From the NCBI GenBank assembly GCA_963787375.1, contig CAWBCR010000029.1, forward strand, positions 1 to 64,000: DNA of 64,000 bases, in the 5' to 3' direction. The notes beneath the pieces are model-generated. The model worked only from the letters and a program-made list of their open reading frames with translations, searched no databases and was not told the origin of the DNA. Shown one piece after another: positions 1-10,497 of the stretch. The DNA is from CAWBCR01 sp963787375. GTDB taxonomy: Bacteria; Chloroflexota; Anaerolineae; Aggregatilineales; UBA3940. Position numbers and translations under genes: made by a program. The stretch's first letter is position 1; each line of letters starts with the position of its first letter.

Positions 1-57
1 CTGCCCTCATTTGACGGTGGGGAAACGTGTTACCATTCCTCCTGCACCATGAGGAAA

Positions 58-889
58 TCATCCTTGCTCAAGCTGGGACACAGCTGGTTTCAGTCCCTCG
101 TCTCTTGTTGATGTGTAACTGTGCGCCGCGCGGCAAATGCGCGCGCACGACCTCTCGCCGCGAACAGCACAGCGCCCCAACGACTCCAACCTGCCAGAGG
201 TCGAGGTACACCTTGAGCAAGTTCGCGACAACTCTTTGGAACATGCCCAGCATGCCGCTCAGCGCCTGCCTGTTGCAGGCTGCCCCGGCCCCTGATGCGG
301 ATTGTTGGGATGTCGAGGGCTGCGTGTTACGATTCCTTGCCAGGGGTGGTTGGGGACGCACTCCAGCACCAGTGGGCGCACCCTTGGCAAATGTGATCGC
401 ATCCGACAGCACGGTGCCTGGCGCTGGGTGCCGTGCGGCCCTGGTATTGGCAATGTTCCTGTGTGTATGATCTCTTCCTGCTTGGTGATGCCAGGTGGCC
501 CATCACCGGACGCCCGGCGGCCACGATGGCCCGTGTATCCTTGGGGGCGTCTTCGGCAGCGCCCTCCAGGTGCACGGCGTCGGCGTGGCCTTCCTTCATC
601 AGCCGCGGACCGCCGTCGACCGCCTGCCCGGCGGTCTCGTACATCCGAACACGGCATCGTTGTGACGACTATTGACGCGCCGAGCCGTCGCGCACCCGCC
701 AGCGTGTGGTGCACCATCTCCTCGATGCTGAGCCGAGATGAGGCTGCCCAGCTGCACCATGATGGATGTCGATGCCCGGTCGATGGAAGGCTGGCTCATC
801 GGAATCGTAGGTGGTTAGATTGTGATCGGCTGGCCGTCGCGCTTCATCCTGGCGCAGCCGCGCCGGGGTGACCTTCACTTGCTTGTCAT
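58..889 (-). pseudogene. Broken copy of the PanB-like gene
   Basis: Mirror image of 15182-16036. The reverse complement of 58-80 matches the 3' end of the intact gene and the start codon mirrors to 887-889. Frameshifts and stops break it throughout, so no protein is expected. Very probably the same locus read twice rather than a second gene. Confidence 0.8.
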
Positions 890-902
890 GCGAAGCGCTC
901 CC

Positions 903-1236
903 GCCTTACCGTCGCGGTTGAGACGCGCGCGGACCCTTCCTCGGAGCTCCTCGATGCTCAAGCGCGGCTGGGGATGCGGCTGTCGAGACCACCTCGCCCA
1001 CGCGGCCAGCCGCCTCGCGGCCTGCTGCTGATGCCGCGCGCACGTGCCATGCGTCTGCGCGCGCACCCATGGACCGGTCACGTAGCCCCCCGCCATGACC
1101 CCTTGCCCGCTTGTGGAGCAGCGTGACGTTGGCCGCCTTGACCATCGCGTCGGCAGCCTCGACGCAGGCCACCAGCCTGCGTGTCTCATCATACCTAGTG
1201 CCTGCACGGCTAATGATTCGTTTTCCTGTGAGACAT
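903..1236 (-). pseudogene. Broken copy of the second BMC-H shell gene
   Basis: Mirror image of 14843-15163. The leader with its GGAG-type ribosome site and the adjoining GC-rich spacer (CCCCTCCGGGGGGGCCGGGG at 1270-1289) are recognisable, but the coding frame is interrupted by several indels and the stop codon region is lost. Confidence 0.75.
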
Positions 1237-1352
1237 GATGACCTTCGTCCTCCTGTGGATGGCCGTCGCCCCCTCCGGGGGGGCCGGGGCGGACCTGGCA
1301 CCTTACTCCCTTTTAGAGCAGAAAGTGATGATAGACCGGCGCTATGCTTGCC

Positions 1353-1650
1353 CTAGCTTTCTGGGGAGCTCAGCCGTGCTCGTAGCGCGTACGAGTCGAG
1401 ATGCTGGTACCACGGCCGCATCGAGCCGGGGTGGCTCATCTTCGCCGGGAACCGCTGTGCCAGCTGCCGCGCACCACCATCACCAGCTCGCTCCGCCTGG
1501 CGCTGGACCATGTGCAATTCAGCGGCAGCTGGTTAATGGGCGCGCCGTGGCTTGCTCGTTTTGGTGTCCGCGACCTAGAGCTTTGGTGCTCAAAGCCGGG
1601 CGTCCTTGACGGTGGAAACCGCGACCGCTGACCACCTTTGCCATCTGCAT
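1353..1650 (-). pseudogene. Broken copy of the BMC-P (EutN/CcmL) gene
   Basis: Mirror image of 14431-14721. Start (1648-1650) and stop (1353-1355) can both be placed, and the segment around 1590-1620 is close to the intact gene, but indels disrupt the frame. Confidence 0.75.
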
Positions 1651-1651
1651 C

Positions 1652-2027
1652 TCAGTTTCCCTCCTTCGCTCAGCTTGCTGTTTATCCATGTTGATGGCGG
1701 CCGGCTGACGGCGCTGCCGCCCCGGCGTGGAGCGCGCGCGCGTGGTTGGCGTGGGCGTGCCTGTGCGTACCGCGCACTGGCCCGCGCTGGAGCGAGCCGC
1801 GTGGCTTGGCCGCCGCGCCCGCTACCGTGCCGCCTCCTGCTGGGGCGGGCGGCTGGCGCAGCCTGTGCGGTGCTTGCGCGCCGGGGGCCACCAGTTTGAT
1901 GCCCAGGTCGCGCGCTGTCGCGGCTGAGGTTGGTCATCGCCTCACGCTGGGGCCCATTTCCTAGCTCGTCAGCCACGCCGCTGGTGGCTAGCCCTTCGAT
2001 GTCCTTTGCCGTGTAGAATAGACGCAT
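1652..2027 (-). pseudogene. Broken copy of the small linker protein gene
   Basis: Mirror image of 14073-14429, with the start mirrored at 2025-2027 and the stop at 1652-1654. The first 25 codons are nearly preserved; the Ala/Pro-rich middle is scrambled by indels. Confidence 0.75.
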
Positions 2028-2036
2028 GGCTCGCCC

Positions 2037-2635
2037 CTACGTGCGGCCGAGGCAGCGTCTTGATAGCCTTCGTCGCGGCGTCACTGGCGCCTGCTGCACC
2101 TCGGCGTCGCTGCCGGAGACGTGCAGCCGGCCGACCGCCCCCGCCAGGTGTAGTTCACCACTGGTGATGTGTGTGGCTTTTGGCCTCGTCGGCGGCCAGC
2201 ACCATGTAGGCGGTGGAGCACCTCGATCACGCAGTACCTGCCAGCAGCATCCGCCGTACTACAATGTGGTTGATCTAAGCTGTGCCCTCGTAAGATTGGT
2301 GTTGCTGATCAGCGTTGAATAGAGAGGATTTGCGGCTTGAGGTGGTCGGTCGACCTAGGCCCATCACGTCGAGCGCGTGCTGCCCCGCCTCCAGCACGGC
2401 TTCCTGTAGGCGGAATGGTTTTCCAGCGAGCCTATTTATGCTTGATGGGCCTAGGGCTGCCGGCGCGGACCTTGGTCGCTTCAGCGCCAGGTCCATCACC
2501 GAGACGTCGGGCGGGCGCGACCTCGATGTACAGTTCCGCGTCGCCTTCCACCGGCACTTCGCCCCGGCTCCTTCCTTGCCGGTCAGTGCGGTGTACTGCG
2601 GCTGTACTCCGGCGAGACGTACGTTTGTAGTTGAT
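2037..2635 (-). pseudogene. Broken copy of the BMC-T gene
   Basis: Mirror image of 13448-14062. In the part compared by eye (2037-2190) about one base in ten differs, including CG to TG changes and single-base indels that destroy the frame. Confidence 0.75.
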
Positions 2636-2649
2636 GGTTTTGCTTTCTC

Positions 2650-2957
2650 CTGATGAGCTCGGCGGCGGCTGCGTCGACGGCCACGCGGACGGCAGGCAGG
2701 TGTCTTCGACCGAGTTTGTGGGGTGGGCGATGACGTGTACTGACACCAGGTCGCCTGCCGCTCTGGCGGTGGAGGCCCCTGGTGTCGCACTGCCGAGCGC
2801 ACTGCTGATCTCGCCGCGCACAAAATACCTGACGCAACCGTGGCCGATCTCTTCCTGCCCATTTAGCTTGTATGTGGGCCCATGGTGTTTCTGCTCCGGC
2901 GACCGAGCCCCGCGTTTGACCATGCCGAGTGCGTTCATGGGCGGGGTTGGTGGCCAT
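2650..2957 (-). pseudogene. Broken copy of the first BMC-H gene
   Basis: Mirror image of 13117-13431. The start mirrors to 2955-2957 and the region 2940-3000 retains the upstream spacer of the intact gene. Frame is lost in several places. Confidence 0.75.
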
Positions 2958-3044
2958 ACTCGCTTTGTTTAGAGTGGTCTCTATCTCACTGGCCGCCGCG
3001 GAGCTTGATTTCTGTTTATAATAACGCTCAAAGGGGCCGAGGCC

Positions 3045-4125
3045 TCACTGTGCTTTGCTCATAATACGCTGACGGCCAGCGCGCGGCGCTCGTATTGACC
3101 GGGGAGGTGGAGCCGCAACCAGCGCGCCGCCCGTCGTCATATTAGGTGGGCCAGCGTGGCCTCAATTGACGCGCGGCAGCGTGTCTATGCGTTGAGCGTG
3201 AAATGCCCGGCCGCGACCAGCCGACGGCGCGCCGCCTGCCGGGTTCGAGCCCGGCGGCCATGGCATCGACCAGCGCCTGCGTGTCGACGCCCGCCGGGCG
3301 CCTCACCCACGCTCGGTGACGGGGCCGTAGCAGAGCGTGTGCCCGGCGCGTCACAGCCGGGGTAGGGCCGCTTCCACTCACAAGCTGCAGCCCCATCTCG
3401 CCCATGCAGCGCCTTGGCCGCCGTGTCCTCGCGGGGCGGCGGCTGGCGCGCCGCCGCCCAGATTTATTCGTTGATGAGCGCAGGGCAAGCGCCGCCGACG
3501 CGCACCGGTCGGGGTTCTGCGAATGGCGCGTCCGATGATGAGGACGGTCACGGCAGCCCGCGAAGAGAAGAGGCGACGGTGTCCATCTCCAGCCCGCCCG
3601 CAATCGGCAGCCTCGAAGCCCATGCCGATTAGTCTTTGATGATGCCCGGTCTGTGGGTGTCCCACGCCGTGTGATGATGTGTCGCCCTCGTCCCAGCCGG
3701 CCACGGGCAGCACTATCTGGGGCTCTCACTACGCCGCCACTCGCGGGCGCGCCACATGTTGAAACTGTGCGAGCTCATTCATCTTCTCTGCCGGCTGCGA
3801 CCGCGCCTCTTCGAGCCGCCAGGTCGACCGTTACCAGCGGGGCCGCGCCCAGCACCGTCATCCAGTCCGCGCCTGGCGTCGAACGCCATCTTGGCTTCGA
3901 GCCCGCCCACACCGTCGGTGAAATCTCACGCTTCGGTGGAGGACTTCCAGCGGTTGGGACACAGTCGGCGCACCGCGCCACGGTGCGCACCTCGGCCTTG
4001 CACAGCGGCGGTGCCCATCTTCTTCACCTCTCTCGGTGCACGGTGGAGTGGCCGCATCGCCAGCGCGGGTGGAGCTGAAACGTGTAGTCAAAGGCCAGTT
4101 GCATCATCGGGTTGTGGTCCGCCAA
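3045..4125 (-). pseudogene. Broken copy of the UlaD-like gene
   Basis: Mirror image of 11948-13018. The stop mirrors to 3045-3047, and the junction with the UlaE copy at 4122-4140 keeps the layout of the intact operon. Only short in-frame islands remain, for example the part encoding the AFDAGADWMTVLGAAPL region near 3820-3890. Confidence 0.8.
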
Positions 4126-5002
4126 GGTGTGGTGACTCCTTTTGCCGGCGGCGCGGCGATTTCTTGCACCAGCCGCCAGCCGGCTTGCATTGGCTCGCCA
4201 CCTGGCGGGCCTCGCGACCATCTCAACCGCGCGCGGGAATTTTGGTTCATAACTCCAGGCAGCACCACCTTCGGCCAGCGTGGCCATCGCCTCTCGTGAT
4301 GCAGCCGCAGGAGCGAAGCTGGCCGGGCAGCGTATCTTCGAGGTGAACGGTGATGTGCCCGCGCCCGGAGCTTAAGCTCGGCGCACACGTCGCGCCCTGG
4401 CGTAGGTCAGGTTGCCGACGTCGGCGTAAAGCTGGAACCACGGCGAGTTGAAGTAGTTCACGTGATCCATCGCCTGCTCGAATGCTGTTGACGCCCACGT
4501 CCCAGTTTTCGAGCGCGAGCATCACGCCACAGGCGCTGGCGTGCTCGAACCCGCGTGACAGCCCCTCGCGGAAGCGGGCGCGGGGGTGCCATCGGTGATG
4601 GTTTCGTAAAAGAAGCTTCCGCGCCGCATAGCAGGATGTGGCGCAGCCCCACGTCGAGGCCGAAGTCGATGGCCCGCAGCAGAATGTCGATGCCGCGCTG
4701 CCGCGTCTCCGGCGAGGCGCTGCCCAGCGGAAAGCGGCGGTGGGCACTCAGGCTCATCGACCGCACCGGCACGCCTGTCTCTTCGGCGGCGCGGCGCAGT
4801 TCGGCGCGCTGGGCGGGGGTTGACTCCAGCCGGGCGATGCGTCGATTGCTGTCTTAAATCGCAAAATTCCTCGACGAAGTCGTAGCCGGCCCGCGCGGCG
4901 GTAGCGAGCCGCTGGGGCCTTTTTAGCGCGGAGGACACTGCCTTCTCGTAGACCGGCAGCTATGTGACGTGTTCCAGCGAGGACACCACTGGAGTGATTC
5001 AT
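4122..5002 (-). pseudogene. Broken copy of the UlaE-like gene
   Basis: Mirror image of 11052-11951 and the best preserved part of the left arm. Between about 4380 and 4830 only scattered one- or two-base changes occur, for example a CG insertion near 4480 and an AAGAAG replacement near 4612, and these still break the frame. Confidence 0.85.
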
Positions 5003-5129
5003 GTGTCGTCCTGATTGGGAGCGTGCATGACGGCTGGAGGGGGGCCATAGAAAAAAAATATTTTTCTGCGGGGGAAGGTGGTGCCGTGGCCTGTAGACGT
5101 TTCACCCGGCCAGGGATAAAGTTGGCGGT

Positions 5130-6212
5130 GAAGTGCTTACTGCAGGAGAATGCTGACGATATACGACGAGAGTTGCAGTTTGTTAATGCAGCGCGGTCGT
5201 GCAGGGCGTTATCGTCTCGACGGAGAGGTGACGAGTCCAGGGTACGGCTCCGGGTCGAGCAGCGAGAGTGCCGTAGGAGCCTGGTAATGCGGGAAGCTCG
5301 TTGAGCTAGAGAGGGATACAGCGACATCTTGCGAATACGGCCACTGGACGGAGATGTTAAAATGTGTTTTGGCCTTTTCACCTCTCTTTTCACTGACCGA
5401 CCTTCACCGTGCGTCGGCACACCATGGCCGTGCGCAGCACCGCCCCCGTGCGGATTGTCACTGCTCGCCGGTCAGCTGCTGAGCCGCCGTGCCGCGCACG
5501 GTGCTAGTTATCCACCCCTCACTCCGCCACCATCGCTCCGTTCAGGGTCACGATCAGGTTCCTTTTGTTATTATCGGAACCCGCAACCGCCCACAAAGTC
5601 CGTCGCCCAGGCTGGGTAGACGCTTGGCCGTCCTTCGTCATGTAGTGACGCATCGGAGTTCAGCGTGCCGCCAGGCGCAGATCCAGGTAGGAGCCATGGT
5701 CCGTGTGATCCGCGTCCGGTAGTCCACTTCTGTGGTCGAGCCGATGCAATGATTGCCCGCCCCTGGATGCCATGCCAAACGGAGCGTCGTCCCGCGTCCG
5801 AAATTGACGGCTCGATCTTGCTTCATCCGTGTCGCCGAAGCCTGGTTATGCCTTGCGCTTGCGTGGTCCGCGGTTGGTGCCCGCCGCCTGACGGGCTTGC
5901 CCTCCGCGTGCACGCAATCGCCGCGAAGAGCGCCCCAAGTCCACCGAACGCGTAAACTGACATTGTCTTGCGCATTTTGATTACCATCTCCATGTATGTA
6001 CACTCTGTTCGGGAGGCATGCCTCTCATTTGACGTGATCTAAATGTTAAAGTGTTAATACATGAAATGTACGTAGGATTTGAAGCTCTGACTGACGTATA
6101 CTACTGTCGCCGTTACTATATAGCAGCGGCGACTGCTTCAATATTATAGACTCAGAGCGTGGTTTTTAAAGGGTGGGCGGGGAAGTAGGGCTTGTTTACT
6201 GGTACAACCCGC
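5130..6212. other. Left-arm segment with no counterpart in the right arm
   Basis: The two arms agree up to about 5190 on one side and from about 6212 on the other, but between them the left arm has roughly 1.0 kb and the right arm (10317-10870) about 0.55 kb of unrelated, REP-rich sequence. On the minus strand from 5975 there is an ORF start reading MRKTMSVYAFGG then a hydrophobic run ending in AIAC, which looks like a lipoprotein signal; the frame is then broken. I cannot identify the protein. The segment could be a strain variant of the intergenic region or a chimeric join. Confidence 0.5.
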
Positions 6213-6305
6213 CGTCACAGCCCCATTGCGCAGCGCCCCCTACCTTCACTACAATAGAAATGTGAGGTATAACTTGGCCGGTCCGGCGATTTATAGGAGC
6301 AATCC

Positions 6306-7244
6306 GTGCGGGTCTTACTGATTGGTGGCTCAGGTTTATCGGGCGCGTCGTCGACGGCTCCAGCAGCGCCGGCCAGCTCTCTTCATCGTGGTGAGACTGG
6401 CTCTCCTTGCTGATATTGATAGTGCGGCCATATGCAATCCGCCTGGGTATTTACTATATATGACACTGCATCGTCGAGGCCCGCCCCGATGTCGCCATCG
6501 TGGGGTGCGGTGGAGTGATTCGATACGAAGGCTGTTGTTGAGGACGCTTAACGGGCGCGTCGAGTGCGGCTGTGGCTAACGCCTCAGCGGGTTCCGAGTC
6601 ACCAGGCGTGGGGCAGACTTCTGAGGGAGCCCATGGTGGAGCGTCTGTCGACGGGGAGGAGCCGCTGTGCCGCTGCACCTGATCTCACGTGGAGCGCGCC
6701 CCGCACTGAGTATTATGATAAAGCTGCTTGCCGAGTGCGCGATTCAAGGTGAAAGTTTTGGCAAGGTGGAGCACTACCGCCTGCCGGATCGGTCATGTCT
6801 GAAAACCACCGCCAGAACCGCACCTGGGAATACGTTAGTGCATGGTCGATGAGTGCGCGGTTCCGAATGCGGCTGGCTGTGGAGCGCGGTGACGTTGATG
6901 ATGCTGTGTTGGATCTTGCTGCTGAGCGCGGAGGCTAGATCGGGAGGTGTACAACGTTGGCAGCCCGCGCACGCTGGTCACGGCCGCCTGGTGGATGGCG
7001 AGGCGCTGGCTGGACCGGTGAGATCGTCCGCGTTACCATTCTTTGCCGATGATCTGTGCAAGCCCTACACTACACACTCCGTTGAGAATGGCAAGATGTT
7101 GCTGTGAGCTGAAGGATGACGAGCTGGTCGAGCCGACGAGGCGCTTCCGCCTACGCTCCAATGGAGCGCGACCATCCCCACCTGTGAAGTTTTCCACCGC
7201 CGCCGCCGAAGCAACCGCGCCTCAAGCAGGTGGTGGGGGTGTAG
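6306..7244 (+). pseudogene. Broken copy of the SDR epimerase gene
   Basis: Mirror image of 9222-10235. The GTG start at 6306 and the first codons (VLLIGGSG region) are preserved, as is the end near 7242; the middle has large losses and many C to T changes relative to the intact copy. Confidence 0.8.
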
Positions 7245-7338
7245 CGGAGGTGGGACAAAGCGTGTCGACAGGATCGTGGCCCGGTGATTGCACGACACCC
7301 TTTGCCTAGTGACGTACTTATCATGCTGAAACATATGG

Positions 7339-7980
7339 TCAGGGTTGCAGCGGATTCTCTCAATCGCTATCCTTGTGCAGCAGCTTGAGTATGTAGAGGC
7401 TGATATTTCAGAAGTGTAGTGAAATCGTATGCTTGGTTTTGTCTTGCCATGTGCATGGATCTATTCTCGTTGTAGAGTAGTTAGTGATGCTTCCCCTGTA
7501 GACGTTGGACTTAATGATTTCATCCGTGAAGAGCATGTTGCTAGAGTATGTGAACAGATTTTTCCTTCGCATGCTGTGAGTAAAGTGCCGCTCTTCGCCA
7601 ATGGCTCAAACTCCAGGAAACCGAAAGTTGTGATTGTGGGTAATTGATGCCAAGTTGGAAACATATCTCATTTATGATGGTTTCCCGCTATGCTCTCAAA
7701 TGATTGGTACAGCTTGGAGAATCTAGAGGTTTCTGTGTACTGCTGCTGCGCTATATAGGTGAGTTCCTTGAGGCACCGTGTATTGGTGGTGAATGGCAGG
7801 TTGATCACTTCCTCGAAACTTGACCACGGCCAGCGAGACCAAGTGGGCCCAGCCTAATTGGTTTATCGCTTCATGAGGATGTTAAATTTGCCAAATAGAA
7901 TGTTATTAACAGGACCACTTGCCCTTTTCAATGGGTCATGAGGGTCTTCCCTTGCTGATAGTGTTTTGTCAAATGGTGTA
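7339..7980 (-). pseudogene. Broken copy of the HEPN-like gene
   Basis: Mirror image of 8460-9124, low GC like its partner. Alignment by eye is continuous across the whole stretch with roughly 15 percent differences plus indels. Confidence 0.75.
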
Positions 7981-7994
7981 AATTGAGGGAGTGC

Positions 7995-8205
7995 TTCTCC
8001 ATGAAAAAAAATTAGGTGTCAAGCACCGGGGCCAGGGTCAAGGCGTGGGCTTTGACCAGACGGGCTGGTTCCGGTTCATAGAGTTCGCGCATCGACTCGG
8101 GACTCAACAAGCTGCGCTGGATTTGCCACTCCTCATCGGTTTCGGCCTCAACAACCCGCCGACACAGACGGATTACAGTGAAAAGCCTTATCCGGGGAAA
8201 ATCTC
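7995..8205 (-). mobile_element. Mirrored fragment of IS256-type transposase end
   Basis: Reverse complement of 8239-8450. It contains the same C-terminal coding stretch (for example the DEEWQIQR region) in degraded form. The two copies face each other with a loop of about 33 bases (8206-8238); GAAAATCTC at 8197 and GAGATTTTC at 8240 form the innermost pairing. Confidence 0.75.
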
Positions 8206-8418
8206 AACAAGGAGGTCAAGCGTCGCACCAAAGTCGTCGAGATTTTCCCGGATGGCTCGTCTGTGATCCGTCTGGTCGGCGCGTTGCTGACCGAGACCGA
8301 TGAGGAGTGGCAAATCCAGCGCCGCTATTTCAGTCAGGAGTCGATGCGCGAACTCTATGAACCGGAGCTCGCCCGTCTGGTCGAGCCCACGCCTTTGACC
8401 CTGGCCCCGGTGCATTGA
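8203..8418 (+). mobile_element. IS256-family transposase, C-terminal remnant
   Basis: An open frame without start encodes LNKEVKRRTKVVEIFPDGSS followed by VIRLVGALLTETDEEWQIQR and ends in LAPVH. This is the typical end of Mutator/IS256-type DDE transposases (the K-R-R-T-x-V-V-x-I-F-P signature and the W-x-x-x-R-R-Y motif). Only about 71 residues are present because the sequence folds back at 8222, so the DDE catalytic core is missing here. The outer end of the element is probably near 8457, where the HEPN-like coding frame begins. IS elements are common assembly break points, which fits the fold-back. Confidence 0.85.
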
Positions 8419-8459
8419 CACGACAGTTTCGGACACGGAGAAGCACTCCCTCAATTTAC

Positions 8460-9124
8460 ACCATTTGACAAGACACTATCGGCGAAGGGGAAAGCCCTAA
8501 TAAGACCCATTGAAAAAGGCAGGAGTGATTATGTTAATGACGGTTATTATCGCAATTTAAGCATGGCCTATGAAGCAATAAACTCAATTAGGCTAGGCCC
8601 ACTTGGGTATGTCCGCTGGCGGTGGTCAAGTTTCGAGGAAGTGATCGACCTGCCATTCACCGCCAAATACGCGAGTGCCTCGAAGGAACTCAGCCTATAT
8701 AGCACAGCGGTGCGGCAGATTGATCCTCTCTCAGAATTCTTAGACTATTACCAATCATTGAAGCATAGCGGGAAACCATCATAAGAAGTGGATATCTTCC
8801 AACTTGCCACGATTGGCCAATCACAACTTCGGTTTCCTGGAGTTTGAGGCCGTTGGCGAAGAACATACTCGCAGCATGCGAAGGAAGAATTTGTTTAGCA
8901 TCTATAGGCGACGTGCTCTTTCACGGATGAAATCATTAAGTGCCAACCTCTACGGGGGAAGCATCGCTGACTACTTCTACAACGAGAATAGATGTGGGAT
9001 TGCACATGGCAAGACAAATATCAAGACATACGATTTCAGCTACACTATTGAAGAAATATCAGCCGATATCTACATACTCAAGCTGCTGGCAAGGATAGCA
9101 ATTGAGGATAGGCTGCAACCCTGA
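8460..9124 (+). pseudogene. HEPN-like protein, 5' truncated by the IS element, one frameshift
   Basis: An open frame enters from the IS junction (TPFDKTLSAKGKALIRPI), continues through MAYEAINSIRLG and the hydrophobic VRWRWSSF stretch, shifts frame by one base near 8768, and continues to SIADYFYNENRCGIAHG and the stop at 9122-9124. The R-x4-H motif (RCGIAH) followed by a helical C-terminus resembles HEPN or MauJ-like domains; RNase activity is only a guess. The start codon is lost to the IS insertion. GC content is clearly lower than in the neighbours, which suggests horizontal acquisition together with the IS. The frameshift may be sequence error. Confidence 0.5.
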
Positions 9125-9221
9125 CCATGTTTCCGGGCATGCAGATGAGTTCAGTCACTAGGCGAGGATAGTGCAATCACCGGGCCACAATCCTGTCGAC
9201 GCGCTTTGTGTACCACCTCCG

Positions 9222-10235
9222 CTACACCCCCGCCGCCTGCTTGAGGGCGCGGTCTTCGGCGGCGTAATCGAACTGCGAGAGGTCGAGTTTGGGGGGATGG
9301 TCGCGCTGCCATTCGACGGTCAGGCGGAGCGCCTCGTCGGGCTCGACCAGCTCGTAGTAGCCCAGCTCGCGGCGGATATTGTCCGTATCGAACAGGATGT
9401 GCTGCTGGTAGGTGTAGGGCTTGCGCAGATGGTCGGGCAGAGAATGGTCGGGGACGGGGACGATCTCGCCGGTCCAGCCCAGCGCGTCGCCGATGCAGCG
9501 CACCCAGGCGGCCATGACCAGCGTGCGCGGGCTGCCGACGTTGTACACCTGCCCGATGCTGGCCTCGCGCTCGGCGGCGAGGACGATGCCAAACGCCACG
9601 TCGTCGACGTAGCCGCGCTGCCACAGCCAGCCGGCCTGGCAGGCGCCCATCAGGATCGCGGGGCGACCGTCGACCATGCGCTTGACGTATTCCCAGGTGC
9701 GGTTCTGGCGGTCATCGGGGCCGTAGACCATCGGCAGGCGGATGATGCTGCCGGGGTAGCCGATCTCGTAGTGGGCCTGGAAGATCACGCGCTCGGCGAG
9801 CAGCTTGTCGTAGTGCTCCATGCCGGGGCGCGTCCCGGCGTAGGGATGCAGGTCGGCGCGCAGCGGGGCTTCCTCGTCGAGCGGGACGGGCTCGCCATAG
9901 GTGCCCTTCAGGAAGTTGCCCCACGCCTGGTAGACGTCGCCGCTGGAGAGGTGCACCACGCGCTCGACGCGCCCGTTGAGCGTATCGACGACGCGCTTGG
10001 TATCCGAATCACTCCACGGCAGGAAGTCGATGGCGACATCGGGGCGGGCCTCGACGATGCGGTCGATGTGCTGGTCGATCTCCAGGCGGTTGCCGGTGAT
10101 GCGCTCGGCGTCGATGTCGGCGAGGAGGCCGGTCTCGCCGCGATGGAAGATGATCACGTCGTGGCCGCGCTGCTGGAGCCGTGCGACGACGCGCCGCCCG
10201 ATGAAGCCTGAGCCGCCAATCAGTAAGACCCGCAC
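9222..10235 (-). CDS. NAD(P)-dependent SDR-family epimerase/dehydratase
   Basis: Extended short-chain dehydrogenase of 337 residues. The N-terminus VLLIGGSGFIGRRVV carries the Rossmann GxxGxxG motif (residues 7-13). GTG at 10233-10235 is chosen because the conserved beta strand follows immediately; the sequence upstream is noncoding. A Y-x-x-x-K pair occurs in the middle (HYDKLLAERV), matching the SDR catalytic Tyr/Lys, and the C-terminus has the substrate-domain motif RRELGY. Related proteins act on nucleotide sugars or sugar lactones; substrate is unknown here. It is transcribed divergently from the microcompartment operon and shares its 816-bp upstream region, so a role in feeding a sugar intermediate is possible but unproven. 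Confidence 0.85.
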   Translation of the reverse strand: MRVLLIGGSGFIGRRVVARLQQRGHDVIIFHRGETGLLADIDAERITGNRLEIDQHIDRIVEARPDVAIDFLPWSDSDTKRVVDTLNGRVERVVHLSSGDVYQAWGNFLKGTYGEPVPLDEEAPLRADLHPYAGTRPGMEHYDKLLAERVIFQAHYEIGYPGSIIRLPMVYGPDDRQNRTWEYVKRMVDGRPAILMGACQAGWLWQRGYVDDVAFGIVLAAEREASIGQVYNVGSPRTLVMAAWVRCIGDALGWTGEIVPVPDHSLPDHLRKPYTYQQHILFDTDNIRRELGYYELVEPDEALRLTVEWQRDHPPKLDLSQFDYAAEDRALKQAAGV

Positions 10236-10340
10236 GGATTGCTCCTATAAATCGCCCGGACCCGCCAGAGTATCCCTCACATTTCTATTGTAGTGAAGGT
10301 AGGGGGCGTTCGCAATGGGGGGGAAGCCTACGGGCCGTTT

Positions 10341-10440
10341 GACCTCACCCCCGCTCAACACTCTGGCGAGTGTTTCGCCTCCCCCTCTCCAGATTTGGAG
10401 AGGGGGAGGCGCCCAGCACAGCGAGGCCGGGGTGAGGTCA
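10341..10440. repeat. Dispersed GC-rich palindromic repeat, type A
   Basis: Begins CCTCACCCCCGCTCAAC, contains CCCCTCTCCAGATTTGGAGA as an inner palindrome and ends GGGGTGAGGTCA, so outer CCTCACCCC pairs with GGGGTGAGG. The same design recurs at 44965, 45895, 51410-51595 and 59517. Noncoding here, between the divergent epimerase and BMC operon. Confidence 0.8.
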
Positions 10441-10497
10441 AACGGCGACATTGCATTTGCCCTGAGGCCAACGGCCGATGGGATGTCATAAATCGCC

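Larger units (their letters stand above)
1..8205. repeat. Left, degraded arm of a 16-kb inverted repeat
   Basis: Read as reverse complement, this stretch follows 8239-16085 gene by gene and in the same order: transposase end, HEPN-like gene, SDR epimerase, then UlaE, UlaD, BMC-H, BMC-T, linker protein, BMC-P, BMC-H and PanB-like genes. Similarity is patchy: 4380-4830 is nearly identical to its partner around 11225-11665, with only a few one- or two-base changes, while other parts differ at roughly one base in seven with many indels. No reading frame of the right arm survives intact. The arm simply stops at base 1, opposite about 16085. Either an uncorrected fold-back read at a contig end or a decaying duplication. 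Confidence 0.9.

Noticed and set aside
58..5002. Left-arm ORFs as separate genes of a second microcompartment operon
   Set aside because: No left-arm frame covers a whole shell or enzyme gene, and every segment mirrors the right arm; treating them as genes would double count one locus.
9171..10211. A 346-codon plus-strand frame opposite the SDR epimerase
   Set aside because: Shadow of the epimerase: the translation is Val/Asp/Ala-rich without motifs, while the minus strand encodes a complete Rossmann enzyme.
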